Assembly: GCA_910586615.1 (NCBI GenBank)
Contig: CAJUJP010000010.1
Location: 69,691 to 84,992, forward strand
DNA length: 15,302 bases
Source: an uncultured Lachnospiraceae bacterium
GTDB taxonomy: Bacteria > Bacillota > Clostridia > Lachnospirales > Lachnospiraceae
Reading direction: 5' to 3'
Positions 1 through 5,545 of this stretch are shown piece after piece. The first letter of the stretch is position 1. Each line of letters opens with the position of its first letter. The notes below the pieces were generated by a model that was given only the letters and a program-made list of their open reading frames with translations, ran no database searches and had not been told where the DNA came from. The position numbers and the translations under genes were made by a program.

Positions 1-112
1 AGTGAAGGCGGGGGGACGCAGGCTAAGTATAACTAAGGTATGTCTTGGAGGATGCGAAAAGCGTGGATTCTTCGCAGTGGTGTAGGAGTAATAAAGTTTG
101 AAGGAGGACAAG

Positions 113-601
113 ATGATAGAAATTGTTGAAAAAAGAGACACGGGAAAGATCACGAATGAAATGAAGATTGAGTTTGCGGCGGTGTCGGATAATGAGGGTT
201 TTGCGAGAATGGCGGTTGCGGCTTTTGTTACGTCGTTAAATCCGACGCTGGAGGAGATGTCGGATGTCAAGACAGCTGTTTCTGAAGCGGTGACGAATGC
301 GGTGATTCACGGTTATGAAAACCGGAATGATCTGAAAGATAAGGTACATATGTGCTGTGTATTGAAAGGGGACTTGCTGGAAGTCGAGGTGATGGATCAG
401 GGTGTGGGTATCGAAGATGTGGAACGTGCCATGGAGCCGCTTTATACATCCAGACCGGAACTGGACCGTTCTGGAATGGGGTTTGCCTTTATGGAAGCTT
501 TTATGGATCATCTGGAAGTTTTTTCAGAGCCGGGGAACGGAACCGTTGTCAGGATGTACAAGAAATTAGGTATCAGTTCATGGATAGACAGTGAGGAATA
601 G
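113..601 (+). CDS. spoIIAB: Anti-sigma-F factor / serine kinase SpoIIAB
   Basis: Anti-sigma factor and protein kinase of the sigma-F switch: it holds sigma-F inactive in the predivisional cell and phosphorylates the anti-anti-sigma factor SpoIIAA. The 162-residue protein has a GHKL ATPase fold: N-box around EAVTNAVIHGY (residues 58-68), DQGVGI G1 box (95-100), SGMGFAFME G2 box (120-128) and GNGTVV near the C-terminus. I chose ATG 113 because AAGGAGG (101-107) lies 5 nt upstream; a TTG at 98 would overlap that RBS. The Bacillus protein is about 146 residues, which would correspond to an internal ATG at 161 (MKIEFAAVS), so the first 16 residues are either an extension or untranslated. It lies 3 nt before sigF, as in the classical spoIIA operon. 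The 112 nt upstream hold no complete gene; a frame ending with TAA at 34-36 could be the tail of spoIIAA, but too little is visible to call it. Confidence 0.95.
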   Translation: MIEIVEKRDTGKITNEMKIEFAAVSDNEGFARMAVAAFVTSLNPTLEEMSDVKTAVSEAVTNAVIHGYENRNDLKDKVHMCCVLKGDLLEVEVMDQGVGIEDVERAMEPLYTSRPELDRSGMGFAFMEAFMDHLEVFSEPGNGTVVRMYKKLGISSWIDSEE

Positions 602-604
602 CCG

Positions 605-1381
605 ATGGAAGAGACTGCCGTATTAATTGAAAGATCACAGGCAGGAGATAAAGAGGCAAGAGAGAGACTGATAGAGGAAAATCTGGGACTGGTCCGTCAT
701 ATTGTAAAAAGGTTTGTGGGCCGGGGATATGACATGGAAGATCTTTTTCAGATCGGGTGCATCGGATTAATGAAAGCAATTGATAAATTTGACTTGAAAT
801 ATGAGGTGAGGTTTTCCACCTATGCTGTGCCTATGATTCAGGGCGAGATCAAGCGTTTTCTGCGGGACGACGGGATGGTCAAGGTGAGCAGGACATTAAA
901 GGAAAACGGCTGGAAAGTTAAGCAGGCGGCGGAGCGTCTGTCACAGGAATACGGCAGAGAGGCGACACTGCAGGAACTGACGGAAGCCACCGGGCTGTCG
1001 GCGGAAGATATTGTGATGGCGCTGGACGCAAACGTGGAAGTGGAATCTATTTATAAATCGGTCTATCAATCCGATGGAAACGAGATCTATCTGGTGGACC
1101 AGGTGGTGAGTGGAAACGGCGGGACAGGCTGTTCCGGTATGGGGCAGTCCGCGTCCGGCAGCGGAACATGTGAGGATGCGGAGAAAGAAAAGGTATTAAA
1201 CCATATGCTGCTGGAACAGCTTCTGGGCGGACTTGACGATAAGGAGCGGGAATTGATCCGTATGCGCTATTTTCAGGACAAGACTCAGGTGGAGGTGGCA
1301 AAACATATGGGGATCAGCCAGGTGCAGGTCAGCCGCATGGAAAAACGCATTTTGTTGCAGCTTCGGGAAAAGGTATGTTAA
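605..1381 (+). CDS. sigF: RNA polymerase forespore sigma factor sigma-F
   Basis: First forespore-specific sigma factor, released from SpoIIAB after asymmetric division. The 258 residues show sigma region 2 (about 25-95, with DLFQIGCIGLMKAIDKFD and RFSTYAVPMIQGEIKRFLRD, a signature of the sigma-F/G group), region 3 (about 98-145) and region 4 with its helix-turn-helix (about 199-255, ISQVQVSRMEKRIL). Between regions 3 and 4 there is a Gly/Ser-rich stretch (about 168-190) that makes this linker roughly 19 residues longer than in Bacillus sigma-F; the missing N-terminal extension compensates for total length. ATG 605 has GAGGA at 593-597, inside the end of spoIIAB, indicating translational coupling. 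Identity as sigF rather than sigG rests on the adjacent spoIIAB. Confidence 0.96.
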   Translation: MEETAVLIERSQAGDKEARERLIEENLGLVRHIVKRFVGRGYDMEDLFQIGCIGLMKAIDKFDLKYEVRFSTYAVPMIQGEIKRFLRDDGMVKVSRTLKENGWKVKQAAERLSQEYGREATLQELTEATGLSAEDIVMALDANVEVESIYKSVYQSDGNEIYLVDQVVSGNGGTGCSGMGQSASGSGTCEDAEKEKVLNHMLLEQLLGGLDDKERELIRMRYFQDKTQVEVAKHMGISQVQVSRMEKRILLQLREKVC

Positions 1382-1418
1382 AATATTATCATAATTCGAA
1401 AGACGAGGAGGAATATAA

Positions 1419-1592
1419 ATGTATACATTTCAGTACGAAGTAGTCAGTATTGACGGAGATTATGCCAATCTGCGAAGAATTGATGAGGACAGTGATGAGA
1501 TAAAGCTGGTGGCCAGAGCACTGCTTCCGCCGGAGATTGCCGAAGGTACAAAGCTGCTTTACGAAATGCTGCAGTATAAAATCATGGATTAA
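1419..1592 (+). CDS. Small DUF3006-like protein at the end of the spoIIA operon
   Basis: A 57-residue acidic protein (MYTFQYEVVSIDGDYANLRR...) starting at ATG 1419 with GAGGAGGAA (1405-1413) just upstream, 37 nt after sigF and before a strong terminator, so it is probably cotranscribed with spoIIAB-sigF. The pattern 'IDGDYANLRRID' followed by 'ARALLPPEIAEGTKLLYEM' resembles the DUF3006 layout, in which a short beta strand with a D-G-D/E-x-A motif is followed by an LPxxxxEG segment. There are no membrane segments, signal peptide or cysteine pairs. Function is unknown; linkage to sigF suggests, but does not show, a sporulation-time role. The match to DUF3006 is from memory of the family pattern and is only moderately sure. 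Confidence 0.75.
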   Translation: MYTFQYEVVSIDGDYANLRRIDEDSDEIKLVARALLPPEIAEGTKLLYEMLQYKIMD

Positions 1593-1617
1593 CATTTTTT
1601 AAGAGGTACTATTTTTA

Positions 1618-1656
1618 AGCGGTATTATTCCATACAATGGAAATGCCGCTTTTTTT
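1618..1656 (+). terminator. Rho-independent terminator after the spoIIA operon
   Basis: The left arm 1618-1633 and right arm 1637-1650 pair over about 14 bp, with one G-T wobble and a 2-nt bulge, around an ACA loop. A run of Ts (1650-1656) follows. It separates the spoIIAB-sigF unit from the sigma-G-driven spoVA genes. Confidence 0.9.
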
Positions 1657-1679
1657 AAGAATTTGAAGAAAAATCTTCG

Positions 1680-1710
1680 TGAATAGAATCCCGCCGGTCA
1701 ATACATAATA
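1680..1710 (+). promoter_or_regulatory. Sigma-G-type promoter for spoVA
   Basis: TGAATA at 1680-1685 and CATAATA at 1704-1710 are separated by 18 nt. This fits the known forespore sigma-G pattern (-35 TGNATA, -10 CATNNTA, 17-18 nt). It lies 31 nt before the spoVAA start and just after the spoIIA terminator, matching the sigma-G control of spoVA known from Bacillus. A sigma-A consensus is absent here. Confidence 0.8.
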
Positions 1711-1741
1711 AGTCAATAAAAAAGAAAGAAGCGGACAGATT

Positions 1742-2377
1742 ATGTCAACCAGTAGTGTAACTCTCTATATCAAAGCCGAACAGAACATAGAATTACAATC
1801 AGAAGATGTTTATGTTAAGGATATCGGTAAACTCACATGTACAGATGAAGCCGTTCTTGCTAAAGTCAAAACGATCAAGCTTCATCATTTTAAAAAAGAT
1901 GCACCCCAGAGACAGGTAATCAGCATTCTGAAAGTAATAGAGGAGATCAATAAGCTTTATCCGAATGTAACCGTAGAGAGTCTGGGAGAGACAGATACCC
2001 TGCTTGAGCATATTAACATAAACAAACACAAAGGATTCATACAGTGGATCAAGCTTGCTTTTGTTGCCGCTGTCAGTTTCTTCGGAACAGCTTTTACCAT
2101 CATGGCATTTCATAATGATATAGGTATCAACGATGTGTTTACCAAAGTGTATGGGATGGTGACAGGGCAGCAGGGAGACGGTTACGGAATATTGGAACTG
2201 GCGTACTCGGCCGGACTGGCCATTGGTATTATCGTATTCTTCAATCATATCGGCGGCAGGAGAATTACAAAAGACCCGACACCCATTGAGGTGGAGATGC
2301 GGGTTTATGAAACGGATGTCAATAAGGCGCTGATTGAAACCGCCGACAGGGAAGGAAAAACGATGGATGTCCGGTAG
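1742..2377 (+). CDS. spoVAA: Stage V sporulation protein AA
   Basis: Spore inner-membrane protein of the SpoVA set, which takes up dipicolinic acid in the developing spore and releases it at germination. The 211 residues have an N-terminal soluble domain (about 1-92, the SpoVAA N-terminal fold, beginning VTLYIKAEQNIELQSEDVYV), then two hydrophobic helices (about 101-122 and 149-170), and a short polar tail (EVEMRVYETDVNKALIETA). Length is close to the Bacillus protein (about 206). The RBS is weak (AAGAAAGAAG-type purine run at about 1720-1733). It is first in the spoVAA-AB-AC unit behind the sigma-G promoter, with 22 nt to spoVAB. Confidence 0.93.
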   Translation: MSTSSVTLYIKAEQNIELQSEDVYVKDIGKLTCTDEAVLAKVKTIKLHHFKKDAPQRQVISILKVIEEINKLYPNVTVESLGETDTLLEHININKHKGFIQWIKLAFVAAVSFFGTAFTIMAFHNDIGINDVFTKVYGMVTGQQGDGYGILELAYSAGLAIGIIVFFNHIGGRRITKDPTPIEVEMRVYETDVNKALIETADREGKTMDVR

Positions 2378-2399
2378 TAGAAGGAAGGGTGAATAACGC

Positions 2400-2897
2400 A
2401 TGATATTTCAACAGATATTGCTGGTCGTCATTGGTGTGAGCAGCGGCCTGATCGTATCAGCCGGCGTGTTTACCGTGCTGATTTCCGTAGGTCTGATTCC
2501 ACGTTTTGCGGGGAAAATGCATGTAGCACGAAAAATATTTGCGCTGGAGGAGATGGTGGTGCTTGGAACGCTGGCCGGAGGCTTTTTCAGTATCTTCAGC
2601 GATTGGGGAAAAGCGGGGCAGTTTGTCAGGGAACATGAACTGTTCGGGAGAGTAGCGACGGAAGGCGTATGGAATCTGGTCAGCACAGCTTTCCTGATCA
2701 TTTTTGGGGTATTTGCCGGTATTTTCGTGGGCTGTCTTGCGCTTGCCATTGCGGAGATGCTCGATACGATTCCTATTTTTGCCAGACGTATCGGCTTCAG
2801 GCACGGGCTAGGTGTTGCCATTCTGGCAGTAGCTTTGGGAAAACTGACAGGAAGTCTGATTTACTTTACACAACAGGTGTTTCTTTATGGCGGATAA
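2400..2897 (+). CDS. spoVAB: Stage V sporulation protein AB
   Basis: Polytopic membrane protein of the SpoVA apparatus; its precise role is not defined in the family. The 165 residues carry hydrophobic segments at about 4-30, 52-68, 92-120 and 135-160. The IPRFAGKMHVARKIFALEEMVVLGTLAG region (about 33-60) is typical of SpoVAB, as is the LDTIPIFARRIGF segment (121-133). The start follows AAGGAAGGG at 2381-2389. It sits directly after spoVAA as in Bacillus. A 208-nt gap containing a 16-bp tandem repeat separates it from spoVAC, which is unusual for this normally compact operon. Confidence 0.93.
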   Translation: MIFQQILLVVIGVSSGLIVSAGVFTVLISVGLIPRFAGKMHVARKIFALEEMVVLGTLAGGFFSIFSDWGKAGQFVREHELFGRVATEGVWNLVSTAFLIIFGVFAGIFVGCLALAIAEMLDTIPIFARRIGFRHGLGVAILAVALGKLTGSLIYFTQQVFLYGG

Positions 2898-2911
2898 GGT
2901 GTAAACAGAAA

Positions 2912-3002
2912 AGTATATGCACAGGGAAGTATATGCACAGGGAAGTATATGCACAGGGAAGTATATGTACAGAGAAGTATGTGCATAGGGAAGTATATGT
3001 GC
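2912..3002. repeat. 16-bp tandem repeat, about 5.6 copies, between spoVAB and spoVAC
   Basis: The unit AGTATATGCACAGGGA is repeated exactly at 2912-2927, 2928-2943 and 2944-2959. Diverged copies follow at 2960-2975 (TACAGAGA variant) and 2976-2991 (GTGCATAGGGA variant), and a partial copy begins at 2992. The period of 16 nt is not a multiple of three, so the array shifts frame and is not coding. Copies are nearly identical upstream and decay downstream, the usual look of slipped-strand expansion. It has no unique spacers, so it is not a CRISPR array. Confidence 0.95.
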
Positions 3003-3105
3003 AATTTGAAAAGTACGGGTGAAAACAGGATACAAGGAGTTATGGCGGAATATAAAGCGGAAAGCCGGCATTCAGAAAAAGAACAATAGGAAAGGAATGA
3101 ACAAT

Positions 3106-3594
3106 ATGGCACAGGGAAATCAGAAACCGCAGACGATGCAGCAGAAAATGGAGCAGGAATATCAGCAACACGTGGAACAGGTGACGCCCAGATACAGTCT
3201 GATCTGGCGGATGTGTAAGGCATTCGTAACGGGTGGTATTATATGCCTGCTGGGACAATTCATCTTGAATTATGCAACAAATACGATGGGGCTTGATAAA
3301 GAGACGGCAGGATCATGGTGTTCTATGCTGTTAGTTTTGGCCAGTGTACTACTCACCGGATTTAATCTGTATCCGAAGCTTGTAGAGTGGGGCGGCGGCG
3401 GTGCGCTCGTTCCCATCACGGGATTTGCCAATTCTGTTGCCTCGGCGGCCATTGAGTATCAGAAGGAAGGACAGGTGTTCGGAATCGGCTGTAAGATTTT
3501 TACGATTGCCGGGCCGGTGATCCTTTTTGGCATTGTTACAAGCTGGGGACTCGGGTTTGTTTACTGGATCGGGACATTGCTTGGCATATCCTGA
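3106..3594 (+). CDS. spoVAC: Stage V sporulation protein AC
   Basis: Integral membrane protein of the spore inner membrane. In Bacillus SpoVAC behaves as a mechanosensitive channel component that passes dipicolinic acid. I chose ATG 3106 (MAQGNQKPQ..., 162 residues) because AGGAAAGGA (3088-3096) lies 9 nt upstream; an in-frame GTG at 3019 would add a basic extension not found in the family. After a polar Gln-rich N-terminus (1-28) there are hydrophobic segments at about 36-56, 72-88, 100-118 and 128-160. The family core is visible as LLTGFNLYPKL (82-92), GGGGALVPITGFANSVASAA (96-115), and EGQVFGIGCKIFTIAGPVI. It is the last gene of the unit; a terminator follows at 3631. spoVAD and spoVAE, usually next, are absent. 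Confidence 0.94.
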   Translation: MAQGNQKPQTMQQKMEQEYQQHVEQVTPRYSLIWRMCKAFVTGGIICLLGQFILNYATNTMGLDKETAGSWCSMLLVLASVLLTGFNLYPKLVEWGGGGALVPITGFANSVASAAIEYQKEGQVFGIGCKIFTIAGPVILFGIVTSWGLGFVYWIGTLLGIS

Positions 3595-3630
3595 GTGGAA
3601 TGGAGAAGCGGTATCAATCTTAACATTTGG

Positions 3631-3671
3631 GACAGGGTGACGAATCGGAAAGATTCGCTATCCTGTTTTTT
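3631..3671 (+). terminator. Rho-independent terminator after spoVAC
   Basis: A 15-bp stem with one A-C mismatch and two G-T pairs (3632-3646 with 3652-3666) closes a GGAAA loop and is followed by six Ts (3666-3671). It ends the spoVA unit after spoVAC. Confidence 0.92.
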
Positions 3672-3759
3672 GTTGTGCATTTTTGAGAAAAGCGCTGCCG
3701 GACTATAGCCGGATTATAGATGTTGTGGCTTCTACAAAAGCAGGTTTCCACAAAAGCAT

Positions 3760-3789
3760 TTGATATGATCAGGAGTCCTGTGCTATAAT
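3760..3789 (+). promoter_or_regulatory. Sigma-A promoter for the methyltransferase-like gene
   Basis: TTGATA at 3760-3765 and a perfect TATAAT at 3784-3789 are spaced 18 nt, with an extended -10 TG at 3781-3782. The start codon at 3829 lies about 33 nt beyond the expected transcription start. Confidence 0.8.
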
Positions 3790-3828
3790 CGGTGAAACAA
3801 CATGGACTTGGAGTTTGGAGGAAAGACA

Positions 3829-4410
3829 ATGGAATTTAAGCTGATTTCCATAGCAGCATTAATTGCTTTTTATGGCTGTTATTTTTTAAAAATGTTTCGT
3901 CAGAAAAAGCGGGGAATACAGACAGATCAAATTGGAAAGGACAAGGCCGGTTTTGCGAAATTCATAGAAGTCACAATGAAGGCGGCGGCTGTCCTTGTTT
4001 TTGCGGCAGGACTTGTCAGTATTTTGATCGGAACAAGTCATGCTCCTGCCGCTGTTCGAGTTATGGGTGCGGTGATGAGCATTGTAGGAACAATTGTATT
4101 TATTGCCGCAGTGCAGACTATGCGTGACAGCTGGCGGGCGGGAGTTTCCAAAACCGATAAAACGGAACTAATAACAAACGGTATTTATCAAATCAGCCGG
4201 AACCCCGCCTTTTTAGGATTTGACCTTTTGTATATTGGTACATTATTGATGTTTTTTAACTGGATTTTGTGTATTTTAACTTTTTTTGCCGTCATCATGT
4301 ACCATTTGCAGATTGTCAATGTGGAGGAGGATTTTCTGGATGCCGCATTTGGAAATGAGTACCTGCAATATAAGAAAAAGGTCTGCCGCTATATTGGCAG
4401 AAAACGATAA
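3829..4410 (+). CDS. ICMT/PEMT-type membrane methyltransferase-like protein
   Basis: Likely an S-adenosylmethionine-dependent integral-membrane methyltransferase of the isoprenylcysteine carboxyl methyltransferase / phospholipid methyltransferase superfamily. ATG 3829 is preferred over ATG 3802 because GGAGG (3817-3821) lies 7 nt upstream of it and overlaps the longer reading. The 193 residues hold membrane segments at about 3-20, 47-67, 75-95 and a hairpin in the 140-170 region. The signature is in the C-terminal half: NGIYQISRNPAFLGFDLLYI (the RNP-x-F/Y-LG motif) and the terminal EEDFLDAAFGNEYLQYKKKV, corresponding to the family's E...FG..Y..Y motif that contributes to SAM binding. Substrate unknown; bacterial members act on diverse lipids or quinone-like molecules. 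Monocistronic by its promoter. It does not appear functionally tied to the sporulation genes. Confidence 0.82.
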   Translation: MEFKLISIAALIAFYGCYFLKMFRQKKRGIQTDQIGKDKAGFAKFIEVTMKAAAVLVFAAGLVSILIGTSHAPAAVRVMGAVMSIVGTIVFIAAVQTMRDSWRAGVSKTDKTELITNGIYQISRNPAFLGFDLLYIGTLLMFFNWILCILTFFAVIMYHLQIVNVEEDFLDAAFGNEYLQYKKKVCRYIGRKR

Positions 4411-4450
4411 ATCTGTCTTCTGTAAACACTTTTCCAAAACGAGCGAGACA

Positions 4451-4474
4451 ATTTCACAAACATATTTGTGAAAT
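4451..4474. promoter_or_regulatory. Perfect 10-bp inverted repeat, no U-tract
   Basis: ATTTCACAAA (4451-4460) and TTTGTGAAAT (4465-4474) form a perfect inverted repeat around CATA, 40 nt after the methyltransferase-like gene. No T-run follows, so it is a poor intrinsic terminator. It could be a dyad operator or a hairpin that protects the upstream mRNA 3' end. The motif TTTGTGA recurs in the leader of the next gene (4647-4653). Confidence 0.55.
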
Positions 4475-4557
4475 GTACCTGCGTTAAATTAAGCAAGTAC
4501 CTTTTGACATCCTAATCCATATAAACATTTTCCAAGTAAAATATTCTGAAAAAATAA

Positions 4558-4586
4558 TTGAGATATACAAATAGAAAGTTTATAAT
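4558..4586 (+). promoter_or_regulatory. Sigma-A promoter for the cytidylate-kinase-like gene
   Basis: TTGAGA at 4558-4563 and a perfect TATAAT at 4581-4586 are spaced 17 nt in an AT-rich stretch. Transcription would start near 4592, giving a leader of about 115 nt before the ATG at 4708. Confidence 0.78.
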
Positions 4587-4604
4587 GTATATATAAGTTA
4601 AAAA

Positions 4605-4683
4605 TCTGAAATCTAATGATTTTGTCTGAAAAGTATTACAAATAAGTTTGTGATATGCATGAAAATCAGATTAAGATTTCAGA
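4605..4683 (+). promoter_or_regulatory. Long foldable 5' leader (multi-part hairpin)
   Basis: In the leader, TCTGAAATCT (4605-4614) pairs perfectly with AGATTTCAGA (4674-4683), then TGATTTT (4617-4623) with AAAATCA (4662-4668), then ATTACAAA (4635-4642) with TTTGTGAT (4647-4654, one G-T). An alternative pairing, TTTTGTCTGA (4620-4629) with TCAGACAAAA (4679-4688), would use the same right arm and break the first stem. The right arm ends 10 nt before the RBS. It matches no riboswitch class I recognise; it may be a regulatory leader or a double-stranded operator. Confidence 0.5.
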
Positions 4684-4707
4684 CAAAACGGAAAAGGGGG
4701 CTTGCTT

Positions 4708-5307
4708 ATGTATCAAATTATAACAATTGAACGCCGGTATGCCAGCGGAGGAAATGAGATCGGCAAGAAACTGGCGGAAGCGCTGGGCTATAAATTTTAT
4801 GACAGGAATATTCTTGTACAGGCAGCCAAAAATCTTGATATACCATTTCATCAGGTTGAGGGACTGGAAGAAAGCAGTTCAGGCGGTATCCTGATGAATC
4901 TTTCTAAAACGCCCATCGGCGGTCTGGTGGGAAATCGTGAACTGCCTCTGGCGGATAAGCTTTTTCTGGAAGAAAAGAGGATCATAGAGGATATTGCAAA
5001 GGAAGGAAGCTGCGTGATTGTTGGCCGGGCATCGGGCTATATTCTCAAGGATCGTCCGAACAGCCTGCATGTATTTATTGATTCGGATAAGGTAAAAAGG
5101 ATTCAGCGTGCGATCGAAAAAGAAGGCATCAAGGAATCGGAAGCTGAGAATGCGCTTAAGAGGAACGATAAACGCAGAAGCGGCTTCTATAACTCAGTGA
5201 CCAACTGGGTATGGGGTGCGCCGGAGTATTATGAGATGTATCTGAATGCAGGAAGGCTGGGAATTGACAGATGTGTCAGAATGCTTGCCGAAGCAGTGAA
5301 AGATTAA
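4708..5307 (+). CDS. Cytidylate kinase-like family protein
   Basis: A 199-residue P-loop kinase-like protein of the 'cytidylate kinase-like' family (Cytidylate_kin2 type), common in Clostridia and distinct from the housekeeping Cmk. ATG 4708 is chosen because AAGGGGG (4694-4700) lies 7 nt upstream; a TTG at 4702 is unlikely. The N-terminus MYQIITIERRYASGGNEIGKKLAE (residues 1-24) carries the family's variant P-loop, YASGGNEIGKK, followed by LGYKFYDRNIL, as in cytidylate kinases. GSCVIVGRASGYIL (100-113) matches the conserved GRxA region, HVFIDSD (121-127) the core strand, and NDKRRSGFYN (153-162) the lid-like segment. The family is predicted to phosphorylate nucleotides, but its real substrate is not established. 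Monocistronic, with its own promoter, structured leader and terminator. Confidence 0.88.
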   Translation: MYQIITIERRYASGGNEIGKKLAEALGYKFYDRNILVQAAKNLDIPFHQVEGLEESSSGGILMNLSKTPIGGLVGNRELPLADKLFLEEKRIIEDIAKEGSCVIVGRASGYILKDRPNSLHVFIDSDKVKRIQRAIEKEGIKESEAENALKRNDKRRSGFYNSVTNWVWGAPEYYEMYLNAGRLGIDRCVRMLAEAVKD

Positions 5308-5354
5308 AAACAATTGTTATTAAATGCTGTAAGAAAATAAAAATTTAATTCCAG

Positions 5355-5388
5355 GAGGTCTGTCTTATTACGGCAGACCTCTTGTTTT
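5355..5388 (+). terminator. Hairpin terminator after the cytidylate-kinase-like gene
   Basis: GAGGTCTGTC (5355-5364) pairs with GGCAGACCTC (5372-5381) around a TATTA-type loop, giving a 10-bp stem with one G-T. The following TTGTTTT is only a modest U-tract. Confidence 0.78.
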
Positions 5389-5434
5389 GCGGCTCTGTTT
5401 TGCAGTTCGGTTTTGCAGCTCAGTTTTGCGGCGG
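5383..5434. repeat. 13-bp tandem repeat, four copies
   Basis: Four consecutive 13-nt units share the core GTTTTGC(A/G)G: TGTTTTGCGGCTC (5383-5395), TGTTTTGCAGTTC (5396-5408), GGTTTTGCAGCTC (5409-5421) and AGTTTTGCGGCGG (5422-5434). The array starts in the terminator tail and ends 40 nt before the next promoter. It is noncoding and probably a slippage product. Confidence 0.85.
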
Positions 5435-5473
5435 TCCGGCCGTGCGGGCAGGATACGTGCAGGAAGGAAGCGG

Positions 5474-5501
5474 TTGCATTGACGGGTGGTTATGTTAGAA
5501 T
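5474..5501 (+). promoter_or_regulatory. Sigma-A promoter for the first two-component pair
   Basis: TTGCAT at 5474-5479 and TAGAAT at 5496-5501 are spaced 16 nt, and a TG at 5493-5494 makes an extended -10. It lies 44 nt before the response regulator ATG at 5546. TTGACG at 5479 is only 11 nt from the -10 and is not a usable -35. Confidence 0.6.
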
Positions 5502-5545
5502 AGCATTGACGGAATACAAGATTGAAAAAAGGGAGCATAAAGATC

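Noticed and set aside
1..36. C-terminal end of SpoIIAA
   Set aside because: A frame ends at TAA 34-36, but only 11 codons are visible and none match SpoIIAA motifs, so it is not listed as a gene.
98..112. TTG start that would lengthen SpoIIAB by five residues
   Set aside because: It overlaps the AAGGAGG ribosome binding site for ATG 113.
1799..2401. Minus-strand reading frame opposite spoVAA
   Set aside because: Antisense shadow; spoVAA has clear family similarity and the sigma-G promoter.
2912..3007. CRISPR-like repeated array
   Set aside because: Units are 16 bp and contiguous, with no spacers, and copies decay; it is a simple tandem repeat.
2669..3022. Reading frame spanning spoVAB and the tandem repeat (plus strand, other frame)
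   Set aside because: It overlaps spoVAB in another frame and its C-terminal repetition is produced by the noncoding array; no RBS.
5479..5501. TTGACG-TAGAAT as the promoter pair
   Set aside because: Only 11 nt between them; TTGCAT at 5474 gives a workable 16-nt spacer.
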